From assembly GCF_029894335.1 (NCBI RefSeq), contig NZ_JARXZC010000014.1:86555-150554 (forward strand): a DNA stretch of 64,000 nt, written 5' to 3'. The translations under genes were made by a program, and so were the position numbers. The stretch is from Kitasatospora sp. MAP5-34. Lineage in GTDB: Bacteria; Actinomycetota; Actinomycetes; Streptomycetales; Streptomycetaceae. The notes beneath the pieces are model-generated. The model saw nothing but the letters and a program-made list of their open reading frames with translations, made no database searches and was not told where the DNA came from. Of the stretch, positions 52,313 through 60,753 are shown in pieces (positions within the stretch are counted from its first letter, which is position 1; each line of letters begins with the position of its first letter).

Positions 52313-52445
52313 GAGTCGCTGCGGCGAGAGAAGCGCACCAAGGAGGCCCGACGCCAACTGCGGATCGCCCTCGACCTCTTCGACGCCATGGGTGCCCACG
52401 GCTTCGCCGCCCGCACCGCCCGGGAGCTGTCCGCAGCCGGAGGCC
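52298..52445 (+). pseudogene. Remnant of a large LuxR/AAA (LAL-type) regulator
   Basis: In the frame of 52310 the sequence reads LHEESLRREKRTKEARRQLR, then ALDLFDAMGAHGFAARTARE and LSAAGG. This is the last tetratricopeptide-like helix pair before the LuxR helix-turn-helix of LAL-type regulators. No ATPase domain precedes it and no helix-turn-helix follows; it ends against the kinase gene on the other strand. It is a deletion remnant joined to the truncated third gene of the redox operon. Confidence 0.5.
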
Positions 52446-52475
52446 CTCAAGCTGAGCGGGCGTCCCGATCGGCCG

Positions 52476-54047
52476 TCAGCCGGCCGCACGCTCCAACCAC
52501 TCCAACGAGCGCCGGGATTCGGCGGCGAGCGGGTGGTGGGGGCCGTACAGCCGCTCGGTGTCGAGGAGCAGCCGGAGCAGCACCGTGCGGGCGCCGGTGT
52601 GGTCGGCGGTGGCAAGGAGCAGCTGTGCTGTCCGGTGGCGGACCTCCAGCGCGAGCGACGGGTCGGCGGCGGCGTCGCGGTCCAGCTCGGACAGCAGCAG
52701 TTGGTACTCGGCGAGCGCCGAGGTGTGCTCGCCGAGCTGGTCGAGGCACTGCGCCGCCTCGATGCGAAAGCGCAGGGCCTGCGGGTCGTCGGGGCGGGTC
52801 GTGGCCGCGCGCTGGTCGGCCAGCAGCCGCAACTCGGGCAGCGCGGCCTGGAACTGACCGTCCTCCAGCAGGGTCGTGGCGTACTGCTTGCGCAGCATGT
52901 GGACGACGGGTGAATCAGGTCCGTGGGCCGCGACGGCGGCGGGCAGTGCGCTGCCGAGCACGCCCACGGCCTGGGTGATCCGGCCCGCGTCCAGCAGGAG
53001 CTTGGCCTGCTCGACGGCGGCGGCGACGTCGGCCTTGCGGCTGGCCGACGGGGCTGCGGCCGACGGGGCTGCGGTCGGAGGTTGCGGCGGTTGCGGAGCC
53101 TGCGGCGATGGCCGGGGCAGTGGTGGCGTGCCGTGCCAGGGTGCGTGGGGTTGCCGGAACGGCCGGGTCGGGTCCATCGGTGTGCCGGGGTCCTCGGGGC
53201 CGGTCGGGGCCGACCCGGGCAGCAGCGGTGCGAGCGTCCGGTAGACCTCCGCAGCGTCGGCGGGCCGGTCCAGGGGGTCCTTGGCGAGCAGCCGCAGGAC
53301 CAGTTCCTCCAGCGCCTGCGGCACCTCGGGGCGGATCCGGCGCAGCGGCGGGGGCGGCTCGTGCAGGTGCTGGTGCAGCACGCCGAGCGCCGACGAGTAG
53401 GCGAACGGGAGCGTGCCGCTGAGCAGTTCGTGCAGGATCACGCCGAGCGAGTAGAGGTCGGTGCGTGGGCCGACCTCGCGGTCCATGGCCTGTTCCGGAG
53501 CCATGTACGCGGGGCTGCCGATAGGTGAGCCGGTCAGGGTGAGCCGGGTGGTGTCGCTGTTCAGGACGGCGGCGATCCCGAGGTCGAGCACGACCAGGGT
53601 GCCGTCGGGGCGGACCATGATGTTGCGCGGCTTGAGGTCGCGGTGCACCGCCGGCACCGCGTGCACGGCGGTCAGGATCGGGCATAGCTGCGCCGCCACG
53701 GCCACGGCCCACGGCCAGGGGTAGGGGTCGTGCTCGGCGAGGTGGTCGGCCAGGTCCGCACCCTGGACGTACTGCATCACCAGGTAGAGGTCGTCGCCGT
53801 GGCCGGTGGCGTCGTGCACGGTGACCAGCCCCGGGTGGTCGACCTGGGCGGTGACCCGGCACTCCCGGGCGAACCGCCGCCGCAGTTCGGCGTCCTGTTC
53901 CGCTGCGGCGCTCCGGTTGGGCTGCAGCAGCTTGACGGCCACCCAGCGGTCGAGGGTGCGGTCGTGGGCCTTCCACACCTGGCCCATGCCGCCCTGCCCG
54001 ATGAGCGTCGCCAGCTCGTAGCGGCCTGCGACGAGCCGGCCCTTCAC
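52476..54047 (-). CDS. Serine/threonine protein kinase with C-terminal TPR-like region
   Basis: A 523-residue Hanks-type kinase. It has a glycine loop (LIGQGGMGQVWKAHD), a Lys in VAVKLLQPN, the catalytic loop VHRDLKPRNIMV, DLG instead of DFG (VLDLGIAAV) and the activation segment GSPAYMAPEQAM. A Pro-rich linker with two PSAAAPSA-type repeats follows. The C-terminal part (about 390-523) is tetratricopeptide-like (EQAKLLLDAGRITQAVGVLG, LDTERLYGPHHPLAAESRRSLEWLERA). It has no membrane span, but it starts with GTGA overlap from a small membrane protein gene, which may tether it. A DLG motif is tolerated in many active kinases. Confidence 0.85.
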   Translation of the reverse strand: MKGRLVAGRYELATLIGQGGMGQVWKAHDRTLDRWVAVKLLQPNRSAAAEQDAELRRRFARECRVTAQVDHPGLVTVHDATGHGDDLYLVMQYVQGADLADHLAEHDPYPWPWAVAVAAQLCPILTAVHAVPAVHRDLKPRNIMVRPDGTLVVLDLGIAAVLNSDTTRLTLTGSPIGSPAYMAPEQAMDREVGPRTDLYSLGVILHELLSGTLPFAYSSALGVLHQHLHEPPPPLRRIRPEVPQALEELVLRLLAKDPLDRPADAAEVYRTLAPLLPGSAPTGPEDPGTPMDPTRPFRQPHAPWHGTPPLPRPSPQAPQPPQPPTAAPSAAAPSASRKADVAAAVEQAKLLLDAGRITQAVGVLGSALPAAVAAHGPDSPVVHMLRKQYATTLLEDGQFQAALPELRLLADQRAATTRPDDPQALRFRIEAAQCLDQLGEHTSALAEYQLLLSELDRDAAADPSLALEVRHRTAQLLLATADHTGARTVLLRLLLDTERLYGPHHPLAAESRRSLEWLERAAG

Positions 54048-54517
54048 GCGCGGTCCTGCTGCTGCAGATAGGCACTCAGTTCGTCGAGCTCGGCCCTGAC
54101 CTGCCCGATGCGGTCCTGGCGCGCCATGCCCGGGGGCGGGCCTGCGGGGGCGGTCCGGACGTCGGCCATGCGAGGAGTCCCGTACGCTCGCGGCGGGCGC
54201 AGGTCGGCGGCGGGGAAGTAGGCCGCGACGGAGACCGCCGTCCCGAGCAGCAGCACCATTCCGGTGGTGGTCTGCCAGCTGCTGTCGTCGGCATTGCACC
54301 CGATCAGCACGATCCCGGCGACGGACGCCACCGCCGATGCGCCGAAGAACAGCCAGTCACGTCCTCGGTTGTGCACGATCGCCAGCCGCAGCATCGGTAT
54401 CCAGCCGAGCATCCCCAGGCTCAGCACCGGAACGGCGGTGAGCACGACCCGCAGCAGCACGGTCCCCACTCGCGCGCCTCGTCGGCGCTGCGGCGTTGTC
54501 GTGACGGGGCCGTACAT
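54044..54517 (-). CDS. Small integral membrane protein coupled to the kinase gene
   Basis: A 157-residue protein with three hydrophobic segments: VLLRVVLTAVPVLSLGMLGWIPML, WLFFGASAVASVAGIVLIG and TTTGMVLLLGTAVSVAAYF. It has a Pro-rich cytoplasmic tail ending in a short charged helix (RIGQVRAELDELSAYLQQQ). Proteins of this shape commonly precede serine/threonine kinases in streptomycetes; no enzymatic motif is seen. Its stop overlaps the kinase start (GTGA), so the two are made in fixed ratio, and the tail may be the kinase's anchor or substrate (inference). Confidence 0.7.
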   Translation of the reverse strand: MYGPVTTTPQRRRGARVGTVLLRVVLTAVPVLSLGMLGWIPMLRLAIVHNRGRDWLFFGASAVASVAGIVLIGCNADDSSWQTTTGMVLLLGTAVSVAAYFPAADLRPPRAYGTPRMADVRTAPAGPPPGMARQDRIGQVRAELDELSAYLQQQDRA

Positions 54518-54601
54518 GGCTCAGCTCCTGGCGGCGGCGGGTGATCGGCGGTTGGCCGGGGTCAGCCTACCGACCCCGGTGCGGCCGCTCGTCCGCCGGC
54601 G

Positions 54602-56623
54602 TCACGACGGGCTGATGCTCCCGTCCGTCAGCCCGTCGTAGAGGCCCTGGACGAGCAACTCGCCCAACCCGGCGGCCAGCCGCGACGCCTCCTCGAAGGC
54701 GGCGACGGCACGGAACCGCTGGCCGTAGCGCCGCTGGTCGGCCAGCGGCAGCCGGGGCACCTGGAGCCGGCGGACGTCCAGTCGGGTCGCGGACGAGGTG
54801 AAGCTGCTGGCCTGCCGGGTGTTCGCGGTGCCACGCAGGAACCCGGCAAGGAACCACGGGTCCAGGGTGGCCGGGTCCGGCCGCAGCAGGTACAGGTTGC
54901 GGCCCAGTGCCGCTCCGGCCGTGTCCTCGTCGATCACGCGGGCCGCCGCGCCCCGGCTGAGCACCGGGATCACCACGTCCCCGACCTGGGTGAGCACCGG
55001 CTCCTCGGCCTCGCCCTCGGGCAGCACACCGGAAGGGGCGCCGCCCGACACGACGTCGTGCTCGGTCAGCACCGGCGGACCGCCGCCCGAGCCGGCTCCG
55101 GCGCCGCCGGTGCGCATCAACAGGGCCGCTGTCCTGGCCAGTTCGCCCAGGCTTGTGAGTGCCCAGTGCGCCGGCGCGCGCTGGCCGCCGGCCGCCGGCG
55201 CCAGTTCCGCGGTGCGGCGCAGGGCGATGGTCAGGCGGTCGCTCACCTCGTTCAGGGCCGCCTCGCCGGTGCCTGCCGCTCGTACCGGCAGGTGCCGGGC
55301 CGGGGTCACGTCCACGTCGTCGTCCAGCAGCTCGACCAGCGGGATCGTCCGGCTGACTCCGGGCTGCTGCGTAGCCGAGCCCTCGCGGTCGAAGGCGTGC
55401 CAGTGCTCCAGCACCGTGCTGTAAAGCTCCGGCCAGGGCGGATTGTCCCGGCCGTCCGCCCGGTCGGCGACGTTCACCACCAGCAGCCGGTGCGGCTCGG
55501 GCACGTCCGCTGCGGGGCGGCGCAGCACCCACAGGTGCAGCGGGACTCCGTACGGCGGCGCCGCGCCCGCAGGCAGCGCGACGACCGCCCGCAGCGCCCC
55601 GCGGCGCAGCAGGTCCGCCCGGATCCGCCGGCCCGACTTGCGGGAGGCCGCGGCGGGCGGCATCAGCAGCACGGCGGTGCCGTTCTCGCGCAGATGGGCC
55701 AGGGCGTGCTGCACCCAGGCCAGTTCGGACTCGGCCCGCGGCGGCAGCCCGTACTCCCACCGGGTGTCGTAGGCGAGCTCCTCGTGCCCCCAGGAACGGT
55801 CGTTGAACGGCGGGTGGCACAGGACGACGTCCGCGTGCAGGCCCGGGTGCGCGTCGGCGCGCAGGCTGTCGCCCACCCTGATCCGCGCGGGGCCCCCGGC
55901 GTGCAGCGCGAGGCGCAGCGCGGTGAGCGCCGCCAGGTCGGGATCGGCTTCCTGGCCGGCCGCGGTGGCGCCGGGGCCGAGGGTGGCGAGCAGGCCGCCG
56001 AAGCCGCAGGCGGGGTCCAGCAGGAGTTCGGCCGGGCCCGCGAGTTCGGCCATCAGCTCGCAGAGCGGTGCCGGGGTCAGCGTGTACTGGCGGTGCCCGG
56101 CTTCCAGGTGACGCCCCAGCAGGAACTCGTACGCCTGGCGGGGACCGAGCTCGTCCGCGAGCTGCGCGGCGCCGCGCAGCAGGGTCGGACGCTCGGTCAG
56201 CTCGGGATCAGCGGGCACGGGCACCGCGTGGTCCTCGCCCAGGCGGGAGCGGAGCGCCGCTGCGAGCGCTTGGGGAAACTCGTGGCTGAGGTCGGCGTCC
56301 GCGCCGAGCAGCCGCTGCCACAGGAGCGGCCGATCGTGCAGCAGCAGGACGGTACCGACCAGGCGCAGGGCGGTCGCCGCTCCGCCCGGATCCCGCTCGA
56401 CCTGCTGCCAGACCCGCTCCCGTAGCGGTACCTGGTCGAGCTTGCCCTGGTCGCGCAGCCACCGCTCCACCTCGGCCAGCTCGAAGACCGGACTGGCGTC
56501 GGTGCCACCGACCGGCTTGGGGAAGTCGGCATGCCTACGCCGCCAGTTGCTGACCGCGGCGCGACCGACCCCGGCGAACCGCGCGATCCCGGCAGCGGTG
56601 ACTTCGGTCCTGCTCTCCGGCAC
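54602..56623 (-). CDS. N6-adenine DNA methylase-like protein fused to HTH and specificity-like domains
   Basis: A 673-residue protein. The N-terminal helix-turn-helix (AAGIARFAGVGRAAVSNWRRRHADFP) is of the MerR/excisionase type. The middle is a gamma-type N6 methylase domain with SAM motif I LLLDPACGFGGLL (about 203-210), but motif IV reads VLCHPPF, His replacing the expected Asn/Asp of NPPF/DPPF. The C-terminal part (about 430-673) looks like a type I specificity half (YLLRPDPATLDPWFLAGFLRG, VPRLPLADQRRYGQRFRAV). Such orphan proteins without an endonuclease are frequent in streptomycetes. With the motif IV change it may act more as a DNA-binding regulator than as a methylase (inference). GTG 56623 has GAGGAG 7 bases upstream. 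Confidence 0.8.
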   Translation of the reverse strand: MPESRTEVTAAGIARFAGVGRAAVSNWRRRHADFPKPVGGTDASPVFELAEVERWLRDQGKLDQVPLRERVWQQVERDPGGAATALRLVGTVLLLHDRPLLWQRLLGADADLSHEFPQALAAALRSRLGEDHAVPVPADPELTERPTLLRGAAQLADELGPRQAYEFLLGRHLEAGHRQYTLTPAPLCELMAELAGPAELLLDPACGFGGLLATLGPGATAAGQEADPDLAALTALRLALHAGGPARIRVGDSLRADAHPGLHADVVLCHPPFNDRSWGHEELAYDTRWEYGLPPRAESELAWVQHALAHLRENGTAVLLMPPAAASRKSGRRIRADLLRRGALRAVVALPAGAAPPYGVPLHLWVLRRPAADVPEPHRLLVVNVADRADGRDNPPWPELYSTVLEHWHAFDREGSATQQPGVSRTIPLVELLDDDVDVTPARHLPVRAAGTGEAALNEVSDRLTIALRRTAELAPAAGGQRAPAHWALTSLGELARTAALLMRTGGAGAGSGGGPPVLTEHDVVSGGAPSGVLPEGEAEEPVLTQVGDVVIPVLSRGAAARVIDEDTAGAALGRNLYLLRPDPATLDPWFLAGFLRGTANTRQASSFTSSATRLDVRRLQVPRLPLADQRRYGQRFRAVAAFEEASRLAAGLGELLVQGLYDGLTDGSISPS

Positions 56624-56772
56624 TGAGTAGCTCCTCTGTGGCGACGTGACACTGCAGCCGATCCTACAACCTGCCTCACACAGTGAATGCGTGTTGACGC
56701 GGTTCACAGGTCATGTTCTTATTGGCGCGCCGCTCACACAGCTTTACTGATTGAAAGGTGCACAGTCCCGCT

Positions 56773-57549
56773 ATGTCTCAGCAATCTCGCCGGATCGCCC
56801 TGATCGCCTGCAGCGCCACCGTGATACTCGGCCTCACCGCCTGTTCCTCCGGGGCCGCGCACCCGTCGGCCGCCGGTTCGGGCGCTCCGTCGGGTGCTTC
56901 GTCGGCTGCCGCAGGGGGCCCCTCCAAGTCACCCGCCACGTCGATCCCCGGGCCCGCCGCAGGCACCGATGGTCTGCCCAACGGCACGAAGCTCAACGCG
57001 ATGCTGCTACCGGCCACCGCGCTCCCGAGCCAGCTCAGGATCGACGCCAGTGGCACCCGCAGCACCGGCGACGGCTTCAACCCGCCGCTCTCCCCATCCG
57101 CCGCCCCGGCCGGGCACGTGTGCGACGCGCTCAACGGCTCGAGTTGGGTCAACGCGGCGGGGATAGCGAGCGCGTCCTTCGCCCAGAACGACTACACGGA
57201 CGACTCACAGGACATGTTCGCCCAGGAGCTCGACGCCTTCCGGGGAAACGACGCGCAGGCGGTCATGGCCGGCCTGAAGCGGGTCCTGACCACGTGTCAC
57301 ACCTTCACCATGGCCCAGAACGGCCAGAACTACCCCGTGACCGTCACCCTGAAGAGCCTGCCCGGCGTCGGGGACGAGGCACTCCAGGCGGTCGCCACCT
57401 CACCGGACTGGGCCGGGGGCAGCACGATGGTGGCCGTCCGGGTCGGCAGCGTCGTGGTCACCAGTTACGACAACGACCAGAAGTCGACCGGAACCGTCGG
57501 GGTGGCCCTGACCAAGGCCCTGGTGAAGAACGTCACGACCGCGCACTGA
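56773..57549 (+). CDS. Lipoprotein with PknH-like sensor domain
   Basis: A 258-residue lipoprotein. The signal ends in the lipobox LTAC with Cys24 (IALIACSATVILGLTACSSG), followed by an Ala/Gly/Ser/Pro-rich linker. A domain of about 190 residues has two spaced Cys (HVCDALNG and TCHTFTM) and the VGDEALQAVATSPDWAGGSTMVAVRVGSVVVTSY strands seen in extracytoplasmic PknH-like sensor folds. Ligand unknown. ATG 56773 is used with GAAAGGTG upstream; a GTG at 56758 is in frame but less likely. It is divergent from the methylase gene and has its own terminator at 57600-57649. Confidence 0.75.
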   Translation: MSQQSRRIALIACSATVILGLTACSSGAAHPSAAGSGAPSGASSAAAGGPSKSPATSIPGPAAGTDGLPNGTKLNAMLLPATALPSQLRIDASGTRSTGDGFNPPLSPSAAPAGHVCDALNGSSWVNAAGIASASFAQNDYTDDSQDMFAQELDAFRGNDAQAVMAGLKRVLTTCHTFTMAQNGQNYPVTVTLKSLPGVGDEALQAVATSPDWAGGSTMVAVRVGSVVVTSYDNDQKSTGTVGVALTKALVKNVTTAH

Positions 57550-57599
57550 ACGCGGGCCCGATCCGGCACCGCGTCAGCGGTCGTCCGGAGCGGGGGCGC

Positions 57600-57649
57600 A
57601 ACGGTGACAGGCCCGACGCTGCGAGGGGAGCGCCGGGCCTGTCACCGTT
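57600..57649 (+). terminator. Hairpin terminator after the lipoprotein gene
   Basis: A perfect 16-base inverted repeat, AACGGTGACAGGCCCG (57600-57615) and CGGGCCTGTCACCGTT (57634-57649), with an 18-base loop that can fold further (ACGCTGCG/CGC). Confidence 0.75.
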
Positions 57650-57679
57650 CCGCCGTGTCAGAGACTCACGTACCGGGGC

Positions 57680-58140
57680 GGTAGCCTGCGGGACTGCGAC
57701 CGGTGGGTCGGCGAGTGCTTCGCGTCCTGCCCGGAGCTCCCCGGCCGCGATCACCTGGGGCACCTGTGGCGGACCGCGCTCACCCTGCCGGAGCCGACGG
57801 GCCGTCAGGTCTGGCTGCACGGCGACCTCAAGCCGAGCAACCTCCTGGCCCGCCACGGCACCCTGCACGCGGTCATCGACTTCGGCGGTCTCTCGATCGG
57901 CCACCCCGACGCCGAGCACGCCACGGTCTGGGACCTGCCCGGGGCGGCCAGACAGGCGTACTGGGACGCGGTGAGCCTGGACGAGCCGACCTGGCTGCGC
58001 GCACACGCCTGGGCGGTGGCGGTGGCGGTAGCGGTCGGCGGGGTGTCGTACTACTGGGAGACGAACCCGGCGTTCGTGGCGGAGTGCCTGGCCCGCCTGC
58101 AGGCGATTCTGGCGAGCGATGGCGAGCGATGGCGAGTGGT
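57680..58140 (+). pseudogene. 3' fragment of an aminoglycoside phosphotransferase (APH)-like kinase gene
   Basis: In the frame of 57680 the sequence codes the C-terminal lobe of an APH/ChoK-type kinase: VWLHGDLKPSNLLARHG (catalytic loop), HAVIDFGGLSIGHPD (metal Asp) and the closing helices (EPTWLRAHAWAVAVAVAVGG, NPAFVAECLARLQAI). No N-terminal ATP-binding lobe and no start codon exist upstream; the terminator at 57600-57649 is just before it. The natural stop is also lost after a duplicated GCGAGCGATG decamer near 58120, where the frame runs on into antisense of the next gene. It is a clear decayed remnant. Confidence 0.7.
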
Positions 58141-58156
58141 GATTGGGGGCACCCTG

Positions 58157-58840
58157 TCACTGGACTCGGTCACCGGCCGTGGCCTCTCGGGTGGCCGCCG
58201 TCAACCAGGTCAGGTACCACTCGCGGAAGCCGAGCCGCTCGTGGGGGGTACGGGCAAGCGATTGGAGAGGACCGTCCGCCGCTCCGAGGTCCACCCACAT
58301 CGTGCCGCGCTCCGGGCCGGTCACCACGAACCAGTCGAAGTAGCCGCATCCTTCGTGGCTGAGGCAGACCGCGCCTGCGGTCAACGCCGCGCTGAGTGCC
58401 TCCCACTCGTCGTCCCAGACGCGGAATGCCGCGCGGAACGCGGGCTCGTCGGGGAAAGCGCTCTCGACCGGTTCGCGAGCGTCGTACGCCGCGCGCAGGC
58501 GGGCTCGTTCTGCGGGGGAGGGGAACGGCTGGGGCAGCAGAGAGTTGTCACTGCGTACCCCCTGTCCCTCGTTCCAGGCCCAGCCGCGCTCGTCGCGCTG
58601 CAGTGGGTACAGACCGTAGTGCGGACCGGCCCCGCCCGCGCCCACTTCGAGCAGGAAGCTGCGGTAGTCCGCAGGGAGGCGGACATCGAACTCCTGCTCG
58701 GCTTCCGCCACTTCGACCTCGCTCAACGGCGGCAGCAACTCGAAGCGGTGCCCGCGCGCGCCGAACACCTGTGCCGCGTTCGGGGCCTCGCGCAGTGCCA
58801 GGACCCGCTCGCGGACGCCGGACCAGGTGGTCGGGTTCAT
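58157..58840 (-). CDS. SMI1/KNR4-family protein
   Basis: A 227-residue protein. The SMI1/KNR4 core is visible in PPLSEVEVAEAEQEFDVRLPADYRSFLLEVGAGGAGPHYGLYPL and CLSHEGCGYFDWFVVTGPERGTMWVDL, with a C-terminal FREWYLTWL helix. In bacteria this family is often an immunity protein against contact-dependent or secreted nuclease toxins, and sometimes a housekeeping protein. No toxin is adjacent. ATG 58840 overlaps the stop of the upstream small gene (ATGA), so the two form an operon. The partner, of unknown family, may tell its role. Confidence 0.78.
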   Translation of the reverse strand: MNPTTWSGVRERVLALREAPNAAQVFGARGHRFELLPPLSEVEVAEAEQEFDVRLPADYRSFLLEVGAGGAGPHYGLYPLQRDERGWAWNEGQGVRSDNSLLPQPFPSPAERARLRAAYDAREPVESAFPDEPAFRAAFRVWDDEWEALSAALTAGAVCLSHEGCGYFDWFVVTGPERGTMWVDLGAADGPLQSLARTPHERLGFREWYLTWLTAATREATAGDRVQ

Positions 58841-59241
58841 GCTGCTGCTCCACTTCGTCGTACGCCGGCACAGCCCACCAACGAGCCGCCGTCGGCGGCC
58901 ACGAAGAGGACGAAGTGCCAGCAGTGGTCCGGGCTGTCGATGGCCGCCAGCCGCACCGGGCGGTCGCCGAGCGCCCGCAGCGCCGACACGCCCTCCGGGA
59001 GTCCGATGGTCTCAATGCCGTTCGCGCGCGTGTGTTCGATCCTGCCGGTGTAGATGTTGGCATGCTGGTCGGCGGGCTGCACCCGGTCGTTGATCCGACC
59101 GGTGCCACCGGCCAGCAGTGCCGCCCGCGCGGGTGCGCAGGCCGGGGTCTGGTTCCGCAGCAGGCCGAGCAGGAGCTCGGGGGCCGGGTCAGGGGCCAGG
59201 TCGGCCTCCCAAGCGTCGCTCAGCCGTTCGGCGGTCACCAC
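58837..59241 (-). CDS. Protein of unknown function coupled to the SMI1/KNR4 gene
   Basis: A 134-residue protein that I do not recognise. Visible features are an N-terminal helix (LSDAWEADLAPDPAPELLLGLL), RNQTPACAPARAALL, and a C-terminal strand-rich part with CWHFVLFVAADGGSLVGCAG. GTG 59241 is the first likely start. The frame stays open to a TAG near 59339, and the peptide before the GTG (GSVRILALADNLV) looks protein-like, so an earlier non-standard start is possible. It overlaps the SMI1/KNR4 gene by ATGA and diverges from the LysR gene across an inverted repeat. Confidence 0.55.
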   Translation of the reverse strand: MVTAERLSDAWEADLAPDPAPELLLGLLRNQTPACAPARAALLAGGTGRINDRVQPADQHANIYTGRIEHTRANGIETIGLPEGVSALRALGDRPVRLAAIDSPDHCWHFVLFVAADGGSLVGCAGVRRSGAAA

Positions 59242-59333
59242 CAGGTTGTCGGCCAGCGCAAGGATGCGGACGCTGCCGGTGGGCTTCCGGTCAGGCGCAG
59301 CCGTATGGCCTGGTCGGTAGTCGAGGTCACCGG

Positions 59334-59378
59334 GCGCCTACCAGCGCCGCGACCGGCGTCCCCGGCGCTGGTAGGCGC
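59334..59378. promoter_or_regulatory. Long inverted repeat between divergent LysR and small-protein genes
   Basis: GCGCCTACCAGCGCC (59334-59348) and its complement GGCGCTGGTAGGCGC (59364-59378) form perfect 15-base arms around a 15-base centre. It lies 20 bases before the LysR ATG. It is placed like an autoregulatory LysR operator, but it would also fold as a hairpin in RNA. Confidence 0.55.
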
Positions 59379-59398
59379 AGCCTCCTAACGGCCGTAGC

Positions 59399-60328
59399 AT
59401 GAGGGGCGTGGAGCTGCGCCAACTCCGGTACTTCGTCGCGGTCGCCGAGGAGCTGAACTTCGGTCGGGCCGCCGCCCGGCTGCTGATCGCCGGGCCATCC
59501 CTGTCCCAGCAGATCAAGGCACTCGAACGCGACCTCGGGGTGGTCCTGTTCGACCGCGACCGGCGCTCGGTCGCGCTCACTGCGGCGGGCACCGCGCTGC
59601 TCCCGCACGTGCGCGCCCTGCTGGACCGGGCCGACGACCTGCGGCGGCGGGCCGGGCGGCTGTCCGGTTCGGAGCTGGTCCGGCTGGGCTACGTCACCTG
59701 GTTGCCGCCCGACCTGACCGCCCGCACCTCCGCGGTGGCCCGGGTGCACATCGATGCGTGGGTCGCGCCCTCCCACGCCCAGGCCGCCCGGGTCGCCGAC
59801 GGCAGCCTGGACCTCGCGGTGTGCTGGGTGCGCGACGAGGAGCTGGAACAGCTGGGCCTGGTGGCCCGGTTGGTCGGCGTGAACCGGCTCCACGCCGTGT
59901 CCGCAGGGGCCGGCACCGGTGCCGTGCGCGCCCAGGACACCGCCGTGCTCCTGGACGACGACGACTCCTGGGCGTCGTGGAACGCCTACGCCGAGGAACT
60001 GGTCCGCGACACGGGTTCCCGGGCTGAGCACATCGCCGACGGCGGCGTCATGGGCGCGGCGTTCTTCGATCATGTCCGCCGCCTCGACCGACCAGTCGTC
60101 AACTCACCCAAGGGACAGACGATTCCACTGCCGCCGGACCTGGTCCAGCGCCCGATCGTGGCGCCGCAGGTGCACTGGGCCTGGTCGCTGGTCCGGCGTG
60201 CCGACGAGCAGCGCGTGGAGGTGCTCGCCGTGGTTGACGTGCTCTGCGAGGCGGCCGGAGACCTCGGGCCGCACGGGCCGCACGCCTGGCTGCCGGTGGG
60301 CGACCGGTACCGGTTCCCGCAGCGTTAG
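59399..60328 (+). CDS. LysR-family transcriptional regulator
   Basis: A 309-residue LysR regulator. The DNA-binding domain reads ELRQLRYFVAVAEELNFGRAAARLLIAGPSLSQQIKALERDLG, and the effector domain starts near residue 90 (LVRLGYVTWLPPDL). It is divergent from the SMI1/KNR4 operon, which is its most likely target. ATG 59399 has no Shine-Dalgarno and may be leaderless; a GTG at 59408 would start right at VELRQLRYF, the classical LysR N terminus, with GAGG only 3 bases upstream. The helix-turn-helix is intact. Confidence 0.85.
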   Translation: MRGVELRQLRYFVAVAEELNFGRAAARLLIAGPSLSQQIKALERDLGVVLFDRDRRSVALTAAGTALLPHVRALLDRADDLRRRAGRLSGSELVRLGYVTWLPPDLTARTSAVARVHIDAWVAPSHAQAARVADGSLDLAVCWVRDEELEQLGLVARLVGVNRLHAVSAGAGTGAVRAQDTAVLLDDDDSWASWNAYAEELVRDTGSRAEHIADGGVMGAAFFDHVRRLDRPVVNSPKGQTIPLPPDLVQRPIVAPQVHWAWSLVRRADEQRVEVLAVVDVLCEAAGDLGPHGPHAWLPVGDRYRFPQR

Positions 60329-60753
60329 CGCACTGACCAGGGCTGGAAGGCTGGGCCTTCCAGCAGGGAGGCAGCTGGTCCTGACGCTGGGTCGGTGGGG
60401 TGTTGCCCTCGGCGAAGCGCCCTGCCTACCGTGGCGGAGTCGACCGGCGGCCGCAGCTGCGACGGGGGACCGGCGCCCCGGGCGACGGGCCGGTCGTGAT
60501 CGCCGGTGACAGCAACGCAATCGCTTCCGACGGCAAGAACGCCGGAACCATCCGCAGCTGGCCGTGCGTTCGAACCCGTTGGCTGACGACACGTCTTCGA
60601 TCAAGGCGTTCACCGGTGCCGGGCTCCGCCGCGCGGTCGCAGCGACGACGGAACCGGCAGGGACGGCAAGCCGGCGCACACGGCGTTGCAACTACTTGCC
60701 CAAATTGGCTCCAATTATCCATAGTTGACACACAGTAAGGCTAAGCCCAGCCC
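60329..60753. other. Intergenic stretch with AT-rich promoter-like end
   Basis: No gene can be supported in these 425 bases; open frames on both strands give Arg-rich, family-less peptides. The last 60 bases are unusually AT-rich for this DNA. TTGCCC (60696-60701) and CATAGT (60720-60725) with an 18-base spacer could be a promoter for the receptor kinase at 60754; a TTGACA at 60725-60730 has no fitting -10 before the ATG. Confidence 0.35.

Noticed and set aside
60400..60738. A 112-codon frame before the receptor kinase
   Set aside because: It is Arg-rich without recognisable features and has no Shine-Dalgarno; frames of similar size appear on the opposite strand.
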